Shown: positions 1 through 6,728, numbered from the stretch's first letter. The stretch is 7,244 nt of DNA from Propionibacteriaceae bacterium (GCA_030450535.1 JAKDIK010000134.1:1-7244); one strand, 5' to 3'. Numbers and translations are program-made. The notes: a model not told the origin generated them from the sequence alone.

Positions 1-252
1 CGGGACTCGTGGTCCGCCTGGCTCGGAGTCTGCCTGGGATTCATCATGACAGGGTTCGGTCTCACCCCCGGGATCGCGGGTGCCACGCCGCGGCAGCGGC
101 TCACGGCGGCGACGCTGGACGTCCCCGTCCTCCCCTTCGCCGTGGCGCTGGTGGTCACCAGCACCATCACGGTGGCCGCGACCTCGGTGCCGACGCTGCG
201 CAGTCTGTCCCTGGCCGAACCCAAGGTGATCTCGCGGCTCATCTCCGAGTGA
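1..252 (+). CDS. C-terminal fragment of a membrane protein, possibly an FtsX-type ABC permease
   Basis: The reading frame is open from the first base of the window and stops with TGA at 250..252, so only the last 83 codons are present and the start lies outside. Third codon positions are strongly GC-rich, as in the neighbouring genes. Two hydrophobic stretches are visible, at about residues 4-22 and 43-65 of the fragment, separated by a polar linker containing TPRQRL. The end (SVPTLRSLSLAEPKVISRL) resembles the tail of FtsX/MacB-type permeases, where the last membrane helix runs into a short basic segment ending in a 'P-x-x-x-L' pattern. That resemblance is weak and the family call is inference; another multi-pass transporter would look similar. 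It does not seem functionally linked to the nitrate genes, from which it is separated by a 238-base gap with its own promoter. Confidence 0.5.
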   Translation, partial: RDSWSAWLGVCLGFIMTGFGLTPGIAGATPRQRLTAATLDVPVLPFAVALVVTSTITVAATSVPTLRSLSLAEPKVISRLISE

Positions 253-253
253 C

Positions 254-376
254 CCTCCCCGCCGGGCCGGCATCGCCTTCGCGCGTCAGGAGACCCAAGC
301 CGAGTACGTGGCCGAGGTGACGCGTGCCCTGGCCTTCGGGCAGAGACGTCTCACGGTGGTGGGTGGTCGTGAGTGA
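254..376 (+). pseudogene. Coding-like remnant without a start codon
   Basis: In the frame ending with TGA at 374..376 there is a run of about 40 codons with mostly G or C at the third position and a protein-like composition (for example AGIAFARQETQAEYVAEV and ALAFGQRRLTVVGG). The frame is open back to 230, after a TGA at 227..229. It contains no ATG, and its GTG codons at 308 and 317 have no convincing ribosome binding site, so it cannot be a normal gene. It begins to look coding just after the upstream membrane protein ends in a different frame. It may be a leftover 3' end of a deleted gene, or the true tail of the upstream gene after a frameshift around 230..252. I do not recognise the family. 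The opposite-strand frame shares the same third-base positions, so the GC bias alone does not fix the strand. Confidence 0.3.
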
Positions 377-383
377 GGGAGCG

Positions 384-421
384 GTGACACGGGTGTTACC
401 GGCGATGTCATCACCCGCAAC
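384..421 (+). promoter_or_regulatory. Candidate GlnR operator upstream of narK
   Basis: The actinobacterial GlnR motif is built from GTnAC and GnAAC half-sites alternating every 11 bases. Here GTGAC at 384..388 matches the first half-site and, six bases later, GTTAC at 395..399 matches the second with one mismatch. In the same 11-base register the third position (406..410, TGTCA) does not match, but the fourth (417..421, GCAAC) matches exactly. The first pair also forms a near-perfect inverted repeat, GGTGACAC-GG-GTGTTACC, at 383..400 with one mismatch. The site lies just upstream of a -10 element and of a nitrate transporter, a known class of GlnR target in Streptomyces and mycobacteria. The palindrome could instead bind NnaR or another dimeric regulator. 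This is motif matching by eye. Confidence 0.5.
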
Positions 422-431
422 GCGCGGTGCC

Positions 432-437
432 TACTGT
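432..437 (+). promoter_or_regulatory. Candidate -10 element of the narK-nasA-nasB operon
   Basis: TACTGT fits the actinobacterial TAnnnT -10 consensus. Transcription would start near 443..445, leaving a leader of roughly 45 bases before the narK ATG. No good TTGACA-like -35 is found at 16-18 bases spacing, which is usual for promoters that depend on an activator. The candidate GlnR half-sites at 384..399 would be centred near -52 relative to that start, a position compatible with activation. Confidence 0.4.
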
Positions 438-481
438 CATGCCACGAGCAACGTCGCTCATCGGTGCCAGACCTGACCCGT

Positions 482-486
482 AGGAG
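482..486 (+). promoter_or_regulatory. Ribosome binding site fixing the narK start
   Basis: AGGAG lies four bases (CGAC) upstream of ATG at 491. A longer frame could begin at GTG 464, but that codon has no Shine-Dalgarno sequence in front of it, and its extension would place this strong AGGAG inside the coding region. The ATG is therefore preferred. Confidence 0.7.
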
Positions 487-490
487 CGAC

Positions 491-1849
491 ATGACCACCA
501 CTGCTTCCCGCGCCGCCACCGTCGAGACGCTCGACCATGGCCTGTCCCGCCGTCCCGGCCAGTGGATCGACGGCTGGGATCCCGAGAATCGGGACCAGTG
601 GGACGCCGCCGGGCGCCCCATCGCCCGCCGCAACCTCGCTTGGTCCGTCTTCGCCGAGTTCCTCGGCTTCGCCGTCTGGGCCCTGTGGAGCATCGTGGTG
701 CCGCGGCTGAACGGCGCGGGTTTCGCCCTGACGGTTGACCAGATGTTCTGGCTCGTCTCGACGCCGTCGCTGGTGGGCGCGACGCTCCGCATCCCCTACA
801 CCTTCGCGGTGCCGCGGTTCGGCGGCCGGAACTGGACGATCGTCTCGGCGCTGCTGCTGCTCATTCCCACCGCCGCGCTGGCGTGGGCCGTCCACCATCC
901 CGAGTTGCCGTTCGGCGTCCTGGTCGCCATCGCGGCCCTGGCCGGGTTCGGCGGCGGGAATTTCGCCTCGTCGATGGCGAACATCTCCTTCTTCTTCCCC
1001 GCCCGCGAGAAGGGGGCGGCGCTCGGACTCAACGCCGCGGGCGGCAACATCGGCACGGCGGCCGTCCAGTTCGCCGTGCCGATCGTCGTGGTCGTGGGCG
1101 GTGGCCTGGCCCTCGACCGCGCCGGCCTCATGTTCGTTCCGCTCATCGTGCTCGCCGCCTTCGGCGCATGGAAGTACATGGACAACCTGTCCCACGCCAA
1201 GGCCGACCCCCGTGCGTACGCCGTCGCGCTGAAGCATCCGCACACGTGGCTCATCTCGTTCATCTACATCGGCACCTTCGGCTCCTTCATCGGCTACTCC
1301 GGCTCGTTCCCCACCCTGCTCGCCAATCTCTTTCCCGAGGTCACCCTCTCGCTGGCCTTCCTGGGGGCCCTCGTCGGGTCGGTCACCCGTCCGCTGGGCG
1401 GCTCGTTGTCCGATCGTCTCGGGGGCGCCCTCGTCACGATCGTTTCGTTCGCGGCGATGGCGCTCGGCGCCTACGGGGCGATCCTCGGCCTGCGGCAGCA
1501 GTCGTTCCTGCTGTTCTTCATCTCGTTCCTGTGGCTGTTCGTGTTCACCGGAATCGGCAACGGCTCGATCTACCGCATGATCCCGGCCGTCTTCGCAGGC
1601 ACGGCCGGCCCCGAGCCCGACGCCCTGCTCCACGCGGGCCGCGCCGCCGCCGGCTGCATCGGGATCGCCGGCGCGATCGGCGCCTTCGGTGGCTTCCTCA
1701 TCCCCCGCGGCTTCGCGATGAGCACCACCGCCACCGGCGGCATCGAGGCGGCGCTGTGGGTGCTCATCGGCGCCTACCTGTTCATGGGCGTCCTCACCTG
1801 GGCCCTCTACCTGCGGCCGGGCGCCAGGCTGGCCGCCCTCAAGGTCTGA
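491..1849 (+). CDS. narK: NarK-family nitrate/nitrite MFS transporter
   Basis: This 452-residue protein is a multi-pass inner-membrane transporter of the nitrate/nitrite porter family, with about 12 hydrophobic helices, and supplies nitrate to the reductase encoded next. Both signatures of the family are present. The first nitrate signature starts GFGGGNFASSM at about residue 152 and runs through SFFFPAREKG and LGLNAAGGNIG to about 188. The second is GIGNGSIYRMIPAVF at about 354-368. R100 (in TLRIPYTF) and R300 (in SVTRPLGG) sit where E. coli NarK has its substrate-binding arginines R89 and R305; this equivalence is inferred by motif position. A soluble N-terminal stretch of about 45 residues contains WDPENRDQW, as in actinobacterial homologues. 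The gene opens an operon with nasA, 17 bases downstream. Nitrate uptake, nitrite export and exchange cannot be told apart from sequence, but the assimilatory neighbours favour uptake. It could equally be named nasK or narK3-like. Confidence 0.92.
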   Translation: MTTTASRAATVETLDHGLSRRPGQWIDGWDPENRDQWDAAGRPIARRNLAWSVFAEFLGFAVWALWSIVVPRLNGAGFALTVDQMFWLVSTPSLVGATLRIPYTFAVPRFGGRNWTIVSALLLLIPTAALAWAVHHPELPFGVLVAIAALAGFGGGNFASSMANISFFFPAREKGAALGLNAAGGNIGTAAVQFAVPIVVVVGGGLALDRAGLMFVPLIVLAAFGAWKYMDNLSHAKADPRAYAVALKHPHTWLISFIYIGTFGSFIGYSGSFPTLLANLFPEVTLSLAFLGALVGSVTRPLGGSLSDRLGGALVTIVSFAAMALGAYGAILGLRQQSFLLFFISFLWLFVFTGIGNGSIYRMIPAVFAGTAGPEPDALLHAGRAAAGCIGIAGAIGAFGGFLIPRGFAMSTTATGGIEAALWVLIGAYLFMGVLTWALYLRPGARLAALKV

Positions 1850-1866
1850 GGGCGGGAGCCAGCCCC

Positions 1867-3996
1867 ATGGCGGCCACCCACTGCCCCTACTGCGCCCTCC
1901 AGTGCGCCATGGTCGTCGAACCGACGCCCACCGGCGCGACCGTGGCGCCGCGGGAGTTCCCCACCAACCGTGGCCGGCTCTGCCAGAAGGGCTGGACGGC
2001 GGCGGACGTCCTCACCGCGTCCGACCGGCTGACCACGCCGCTCATCCGGGACGCCGCGGGCGATCTCGCGCCCGCCACCTGGGAGGAGGCGCTCGACCTC
2101 GTCGCCGGCGAGTTGCGGCGCCTGCGCGACGAGCACGGCCCGGAGGCCGTGGCAGTCTTCGGTGGCGGCGGGCTGACGAACGAGAAGGCCTACCAGCTCG
2201 GCAAGTTCGCCCGCGTCGCCCTGGCCACCCCGCACATCGACTACAACGGCCGGTTCTGCATGGCCTCCGCCGCGGCCGGCGGACGCCGTGCGTTCGGCCT
2301 GGACCGCGGCCTGCCCTTCCCCCTGACCGACCTCGACGACGCCGAAGCGATCCTGCTCGTCGGCTCCAACCCAGCCGAGACGATGCCGCCGTTCGTCACG
2401 CATCTGTCCTCGGCGCGGACTGCGGGCGGGCTGATCGTCATCGATCCGCGCCGGACGCCGACCGCCGATCTCACCCACGACGGGGGCGGGGCGCATCTCG
2501 CCCCGCTGCCCGGCACCGACCTCGTCCTGCTGCTGGGCATCACGCAGATCCTGTGGGCCGACGGCGCGGTGGATCACGGGTTCCTCGCCGAGCGCACCTC
2601 CGGGGTGGACGCCCTGCGTGCCAGCCTCGCCGCGTGGTGGCCCGAGCGGGTCGAGCGCGTCACCGGCGTCCCGGTGGCCGAGCAGCGCCTGGCGGCGCGG
2701 CTGCTGGCGGCGGCGAGCCCGTCGCGCGGCGGGCGCGGCGCGTACGTGCTCACCGGACGCGGCGCCGAGCAGCACGCCCATGGCACCGACACCGTCACCG
2801 CCGCGATCAACCTCGCCCTCTGTCTCGGCCTGCCCGGACGGGAGGGTTCCGGCTACGGCTGCCTCACCGGGCAGGGCAACGGCCAGGGCGGGCGCGAACA
2901 CGGGCTCAAGGCCGACCAGTTGCCCGGCTACCGCTCGATCGCCGACCCCGAGGCGCGTCGGCATGTCGCCGGTGTGTGGGGGGTCGACCCCGACGCCCTG
3001 CCCGGACCGGGCCGACCGGCGGTCGCGCTGCTGGCGTCGCTGGCGCAGCCCGGCGGCCCGCGCGCACTGCTCGTCCACGGCGCCAATCCGGTGGTGAGTG
3101 CGCCCGACGTGGGTCCGCTGAGCGAGCGGTTGGCGGCGCTCGACCTGCTCGTGGTCAGCGACTTCGTCCTGTCGGAGACGGCGGCCCTCGCGGACGTCGT
3201 GCTGCCGGTCACCCAGTGGGCCGAGGAGACCGGCACGATGACCAGCCTTGAGGGCCGGCTGCTGCTCCGGGACGAGGCGGTCGAGCCGCCGCCCGGCGTC
3301 CGCACCGAGTTGTGGGTCTGGCGCGAACTGGCCCGCCGGCTGGACGCCCCCGTGGCGTTCGCCGACGACGCCGAGGAGGTCTTTGCCGAGCTCACCCGTG
3401 CCAGCTCCGGCGGAGTCGCCGATTACACCGGCTTCTCGCATGCGCGGCTGCGCGCCGGGGAGGAGCTGTACTGGCCCTGCCCCGAGCCCGGCCATGCCGG
3501 CAGCCCGCGCGTGTTCCTCGACCGCTTCGCCACCGGTGACGGCCGTGCGGTGCTCCACCCGGTCGACGACACCCCGCCCGATGACGCCCTGGACGCCGAG
3601 CACCCCCTCTATCTCGGCACCGGCCGCGTGCTGCAGCATTACCAGTCCGGCGCCCAGACCCGGCGGGTCGCGGCGCTCAACTCGGTGGAGCCGGAAAGCT
3701 ACGTGGAACTGCATCCGCTCCTGGCCCAGCGGCTCGGCATCGAGCCGGGCGCTCGCGTCCGCCTGCACTCCCGGCGGGGGTCGTGCGACGCCGTGGCCCG
3801 GTTGAGCGAGGGCGGACGGCTCGACACCGTGTTCATGCCGTTCCACTACCCCGGACGTGGTGCGGTGAACCGCGTCACCAACCCGGCGGTCGATCCCGTC
3901 TCGGGGATGCCCGAACTCAAGGTGGCGACCGTCCGCCTCGAACGCCTCGCTGGCCTGCCCCCGGCGACGGCCGACACCCCGGGGGACGCCGCATGA
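1867..3996 (+). CDS. nasA: Assimilatory nitrate reductase catalytic subunit (Mo-bis-MGD, [4Fe-4S])
   Basis: The 709-residue enzyme reduces nitrate to nitrite in the cytoplasm; it has no Tat signal, since the iron-sulfur motif begins at residue 6. The N-terminal [4Fe-4S] site is C6-x2-C9-x3-C13-x25-C39, followed by the conserved lysine K41 that bridges cluster and molybdopterin in this family. C131 in NGRFCMASA is the expected molybdenum ligand of the NapA/NasA/NarB group. The C-terminal cofactor-binding domain starts near 580 (LYLGTGRVLQHYQSG) and includes FMPFHYPG and a DPVSGMPELK segment near 674-684. The length matches Bacillus NasC (about 710) and lacks the C-terminal [2Fe-2S] domain of Klebsiella NasA; that domain is instead on the next protein. 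The ATG has GGGAG eight bases upstream. A formate-dehydrogenase-like member is less likely because the metal ligand is Cys, not Sec, and because of the NarK and NasB-like neighbours. Confidence 0.93.
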   Translation: MAATHCPYCALQCAMVVEPTPTGATVAPREFPTNRGRLCQKGWTAADVLTASDRLTTPLIRDAAGDLAPATWEEALDLVAGELRRLRDEHGPEAVAVFGGGGLTNEKAYQLGKFARVALATPHIDYNGRFCMASAAAGGRRAFGLDRGLPFPLTDLDDAEAILLVGSNPAETMPPFVTHLSSARTAGGLIVIDPRRTPTADLTHDGGGAHLAPLPGTDLVLLLGITQILWADGAVDHGFLAERTSGVDALRASLAAWWPERVERVTGVPVAEQRLAARLLAAASPSRGGRGAYVLTGRGAEQHAHGTDTVTAAINLALCLGLPGREGSGYGCLTGQGNGQGGREHGLKADQLPGYRSIADPEARRHVAGVWGVDPDALPGPGRPAVALLASLAQPGGPRALLVHGANPVVSAPDVGPLSERLAALDLLVVSDFVLSETAALADVVLPVTQWAEETGTMTSLEGRLLLRDEAVEPPPGVRTELWVWRELARRLDAPVAFADDAEEVFAELTRASSGGVADYTGFSHARLRAGEELYWPCPEPGHAGSPRVFLDRFATGDGRAVLHPVDDTPPDDALDAEHPLYLGTGRVLQHYQSGAQTRRVAALNSVEPESYVELHPLLAQRLGIEPGARVRLHSRRGSCDAVARLSEGGRLDTVFMPFHYPGRGAVNRVTNPAVDPVSGMPELKVATVRLERLAGLPPATADTPGDAA

Positions 3997-5492
3997 CCCA
4001 CCGCATCGTCGTGGTCGGCCACGGCATGGTCGCCCATCGCTTCGTCGCCGAGCTGGCCGCCCATCAGCTGCCGGGCCTGGCCGTGACCGTGCTCGGCGAT
4101 GAGCCGCAGGCCGCCTACAACCGCATCCTGCTGCCCGACGTGCTCTCCGGACGCCTCGACCTGACGGGACTCACCCTGCCCGAGGTGCGCGGCACTCGGG
4201 TGCACGCCGGCGTCCGCGCCACGGCGATCGACCGCGTGCGTCGCGTCGTGACGGACGCCACGGGCATCGATCACCCCTTCGACACGCTGGTGCTCGCGAC
4301 CGGGGCGGCGCCGGTGTTTCCCACAATCGAGGGGCTCAAGGATCCACAGGGTCACCCCATGCCGGACGTCACGGCGCTGCGGACGTGGGCCGACGCCCAG
4401 CACATCCGTGCCGCCGCGGAGGATGGGGCCTCGGTGGTGGTGCTCGGCGGCGGCCTGCTCGGCATCGAGGCCGCGGTGGCGTTGCGCCGGGCGGGCAGCA
4501 GAGTCACGGTGATCCATCGTGGCGTCGCCCCTCTCGACCGGCAGTTCGACCCGCTCAGCGGCCGCATCGTGGCGGCGAGCCTGGCCGATCACGGCGTCGC
4601 CGTGCTCACCGACTGCCGCGTCGCGGGCGTCGAGCGCCGCTGGAACCACTCCCTGACGAGCCTCCGGCTCACCGATGATCGCCGCATCGAGGCGGATCTC
4701 GTCGTCGTGGCGATCGGCGTGGAGCCGCGGATCGCGCTGGCCGTCGGCGCCGAGCTGGCCGTGCGTCGCGGGCTCCTCGTCGACGCCGAGTGCCGCACCG
4801 ACGATCCCGACATCCATGCCATCGGTGACTGCGCCCAGACCGGCCGGGGCTGTCAGGGCCTCGTCGGGCCCGGCTGGGAGCAGGCGCGCGTCCTGGCCCA
4901 CCATCTCGCCGAGCGGATCGGAGGCCGCCGGCGCCCCCGACCCACCCTGGGCTTCGACGGCGGGGTGGTGCGGCTCAAGGCGGACGGGATCGAGGCGGTG
5001 TCCATGGGGGAGTTCCCGGTCGACGAGTTCGCCCTCCGGGCGCCGCGCGTGCTCGGTCTCGTGGACGCGGCCGGCCGTCGGCGCGTCCGCATCGCCGTGG
5101 CGGATGGAGTGCTGGTCGGGGCCACGTGCGTCGGCGACCCGCAGGCCGCGGCCGACCTGACGGTGGCGTTCGACGCACGAACACCGGTGCCCGATGATCC
5201 GGCGGCGCTGCTCGCCCGGCCGCTGGCCGGGGCCGCACCCGCGGCGTCCGTCCTGGAGCTGCCGGATGAGGCCGTGGTCTGCCGGTGCAACGCGGTGAGC
5301 AAGGGGACGATCGCCGCGGCGGTCGGTGAGGGTGCCAGCACGCACCAGGCGGTGGCCGAGGCGACCCGGGCTTCGACCGGCTGCGGAAGCTGCACCGGCG
5401 ACGTGTGCCGCCTGATCGAGACGCTGATCGCAGCGCGGGTCGAGGAGAACCCGCCCGGGGAGCTGCCGGACGAGGGGGCTGCCGTGGCCTGA
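3993..5492 (+). CDS. nasB: NasB-like FAD/NAD(P)H electron-transfer subunit with C-terminal [2Fe-2S] BFD domain
   Basis: This 499-residue flavoprotein probably takes electrons from NAD(P)H and passes them to NasA. An N-terminal FAD-binding fold begins VVVGHGMVAHRF (residues 6-17) and is followed by AYNRILLPDVL (41-51), a signature of NirB/NasB-type reductases. The NAD(P)-binding loop is GGGLLGIEAA (152-161), and the second FAD motif is IHAIGDCAQ (274-282). Near the C-terminus four cysteines, C430-x-C432-x31-C464-x2-C467, match the BFD-like [2Fe-2S] domain. There is no sirohaem/[4Fe-4S] nitrite reductase module, so it is not a full NirB. Bacillus NasB has a comparable layout but is longer (about 770 residues, two [2Fe-2S] domains). 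The ATG overlaps the nasA stop (ATGA), with GGGGGA six bases upstream, indicating translational coupling and roughly equal synthesis. Automatic annotation may call it a nitrite reductase, which the domain content does not support. Confidence 0.82.
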   Translation: MTHRIVVVGHGMVAHRFVAELAAHQLPGLAVTVLGDEPQAAYNRILLPDVLSGRLDLTGLTLPEVRGTRVHAGVRATAIDRVRRVVTDATGIDHPFDTLVLATGAAPVFPTIEGLKDPQGHPMPDVTALRTWADAQHIRAAAEDGASVVVLGGGLLGIEAAVALRRAGSRVTVIHRGVAPLDRQFDPLSGRIVAASLADHGVAVLTDCRVAGVERRWNHSLTSLRLTDDRRIEADLVVVAIGVEPRIALAVGAELAVRRGLLVDAECRTDDPDIHAIGDCAQTGRGCQGLVGPGWEQARVLAHHLAERIGGRRRPRPTLGFDGGVVRLKADGIEAVSMGEFPVDEFALRAPRVLGLVDAAGRRRVRIAVADGVLVGATCVGDPQAAADLTVAFDARTPVPDDPAALLARPLAGAAPAASVLELPDEAVVCRCNAVSKGTIAAAVGEGASTHQAVAEATRASTGCGSCTGDVCRLIETLIAARVEENPPGELPDEGAAVA

Positions 5493-5520
5493 GGGCGGGG
5501 CGTCCAGGCTGAGGCGGGCT

Positions 5521-5547
5521 GTAGCAGAGCCGAAACACGGCCGTCGC
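5521..5547 (+). promoter_or_regulatory. Candidate GlnR operator upstream of nnaR
   Basis: GTAGC at 5521..5525, six bases, then GAAAC at 5532..5536 match the GTnAC-n6-GnAAC motif with a single mismatch; the GAAAC half is the canonical form. Six bases further on, GTCGC at 5543..5547 is another first-type half-site with one mismatch, keeping the 11-base register; the expected fourth site at 5554..5558 (GCCAT) does not match. In Streptomyces coelicolor nnaR is a reported GlnR target, which supports the reading, but binding here is inferred from the motif only. Confidence 0.45.
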
Positions 5548-5568
5548 GCGTCCGCCATGCGCGGCCCG

Positions 5569-5574
5569 TAGTCT
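5569..5574 (+). promoter_or_regulatory. Candidate -10 element of nnaR
   Basis: TAGTCT fits TAnnnT and would give a transcript start near 5580..5582 with a leader of about 35 bases. The -35 region is poor. The gap between the GAAAC half-site upstream and this hexamer is 32 bases, the same as at the narK promoter. Confidence 0.4.
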
Positions 5575-5605
5575 CGGGGCCACGACCTGCGCCATCCCCC
5601 AGCCC

Positions 5606-5611
5606 AGGAGG
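5606..5611 (+). promoter_or_regulatory. Strong ribosome binding site of nnaR
   Basis: AGGAGG is a full Shine-Dalgarno core, separated by TGCG from the ATG at 5616. It is the strongest ribosome binding site in the window and fixes the start of the regulator gene. Confidence 0.8.
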
Positions 5612-5615
5612 TGCG

Positions 5616-6728
5616 ATGGAACACGAGCCCCCGGCGCTGTCCGGGTGCCGCGTGCTGCTCACCGCCAAGCGGCGGGCCACGGAGCTCGGTACCGCCCTGG
5701 AACGCCGCGGCGCCCAGGTGATTCACGCGCCCGTGCTGTCGATCGTGCCGCACGTCGACGACGAGGAACTCCTCGCCCGGACGCGCCGGCTCATCGCCGA
5801 CCCGCCCGACGTGGTCGTGGCCACCACGGGCGTCGGCTTTCGGGGATGGCTGGAGGCGGCGGACGCGGCCGGCGTCCACGCCGATCTGCTGGCGGTGCTG
5901 CGCGGGGCGCGGCTCATCGCGCGCGGACCGAAGGCGCAGGGAGCCATCCACGGGGCGGGGTTGACCGCCGACTGGGTGGCCCAGTCGGAGACCGCCGCCG
6001 AGATCAAGGAACTGTTCGAGGCCGAGGGGGCGGCCGGGCTGCACGTCGGCGTCCAGCATCACGGCTCGGGTGCCGACGGCATCGACGAGCTGCTCACCGA
6101 GCTCGGCGCGCGGGTCACGCCCCTGGTGGTGTACCGGTGGGGTCCGCCGCCGGACGTCGAAGCCGTGCGGCGCGGCGTCCGACTGGTCGCCGACGCCGAG
6201 GTGGACGCCGTCGTCTTCACGTCGGCGCCGGGGGCCGCGGAATTCCTGGCGGCCGCGGAGCGGGAGGGTCGGCAGGACGCCGTGGTCATGGCCCTGGCGG
6301 GGCCGGTGCTGGCGGCCACGGTCGGCCCGGTGACGGCGGCCCCCCTTCAGGAGCGGGGGATCGCGCCGCTGATCCCGGACCGGTTCCGGATGGGCGCCCT
6401 GGTGCGCGAGCTGACGTCAGCCCTGACCGGCCGCGGGGTGATGGAGCTGGCGACCGTCGGCGGGTTGCTGCGGCTGAAGCGCGGCTGGGCCAGCCTGGAT
6501 GGCCGCGTGCTGCCGCTCAGCCCGGTGCAGTGGGGCGTGCTGCACGCCCTCGTCGCGGCCGGCGGCGGCGTCGTCAGCCGCGGGGACATCCTGGCCCTGC
6601 TACCCGGCAGTTCGGCCGACCCGCACGCCGCCGAGGTGGCGGTGGCGCGCCTGCGCAGCAGCCTGGGCAACCGCGAGCTCGTCACGACCGTCCCCCGGCG
6701 CGGTTACCGCCTCGCCGTCACATCGTGA
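5616..6728 (+). CDS. nnaR: NnaR-like nitrate/nitrite regulator: uroporphyrinogen-III-synthase (HemD) domain fused to a winged helix
   Basis: The 370-residue protein has two parts. Residues about 10-270 follow the HemD fold: GCRVLLTAKRR at the start, VVVATTGVGFRGWL (67-79), then GARVTPLVVYRW (164-175) and DAVVFTSAPGAAEFL (197-211). Residues about 278-370 are an OmpR/PhoB-type DNA-binding winged helix: LSPVQWGVLHALVAAGGGVVSR (301-322), AAEVAVARLRSSLG (338-351) and the terminal wing TVPRRGYRLAV (358-368). This architecture is that of Rv0260c of Mycobacterium tuberculosis and of NnaR, which regulates nitrate/nitrite assimilation genes in mycobacteria and acts with GlnR in Streptomyces. Its place directly after narK-nasA-nasB fits that job. 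There is no receiver domain, so the HemD part is presumably the sensor; whether it still makes uroporphyrinogen III cannot be read from sequence. It has its own putative promoter. Confidence 0.85.
   Translation: MEHEPPALSGCRVLLTAKRRATELGTALERRGAQVIHAPVLSIVPHVDDEELLARTRRLIADPPDVVVATTGVGFRGWLEAADAAGVHADLLAVLRGARLIARGPKAQGAIHGAGLTADWVAQSETAAEIKELFEAEGAAGLHVGVQHHGSGADGIDELLTELGARVTPLVVYRWGPPPDVEAVRRGVRLVADAEVDAVVFTSAPGAAEFLAAAEREGRQDAVVMALAGPVLAATVGPVTAAPLQERGIAPLIPDRFRMGALVRELTSALTGRGVMELATVGGLLRLKRGWASLDGRVLPLSPVQWGVLHALVAAGGGVVSRGDILALLPGSSADPHAAEVAVARLRSSLGNRELVTTVPRRGYRLAVTS

Noticed and set aside
261..271. GCCGG-G-CCGGC palindrome as a terminator of the upstream gene
   Set aside because: The loop would be a single base and there is no following T-run; palindromes of this kind are frequent by chance at this GC content.
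9..320. Overlapping plus-strand frame of 103 codons at the window start
   Set aside because: Rich in His, Arg and Pro, with poor third-position bias relative to the membrane-protein frame it overlaps; a shadow.
464..490. GTG at 464 as the narK start
   Set aside because: It adds nine residues, has no Shine-Dalgarno sequence, and would bury AGGAG (482..486), which is well spaced for ATG 491.
458..1633. Long open frame on the minus strand opposite narK (391 codons)
   Set aside because: It is antisense to a clearly recognisable transporter, has a highly skewed Arg/Gly/Glu/Asp composition and no recognisable motif; such frames are common opposite high-GC genes.
883..1866. Upstream extension of the nasA frame through narK (would start at 883)
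   Set aside because: The extension is an Arg/Pro-rich shadow of narK. The ATG at 1867 has a ribosome binding site and places the [4Fe-4S] motif at the usual distance from the N-terminus.
1807..3846. Long minus-strand open frame opposite nasA (679 codons)
   Set aside because: Composition is dominated by Gly, Arg, Ala and Gln with no domain signature, whereas the plus strand has complete cofactor motifs.
5517..5531. GGCT/AGCC hairpin after nasB as an intrinsic terminator
   Set aside because: The stem is only 4 base pairs with no U-tract, and it overlaps the better-supported GlnR-like site.
3846..6062. Minus-strand open frame of 738 codons across nasB and nnaR
   Set aside because: It spans two unrelated plus-strand genes and the regulatory gap between them, with low-complexity composition; a GC artefact.
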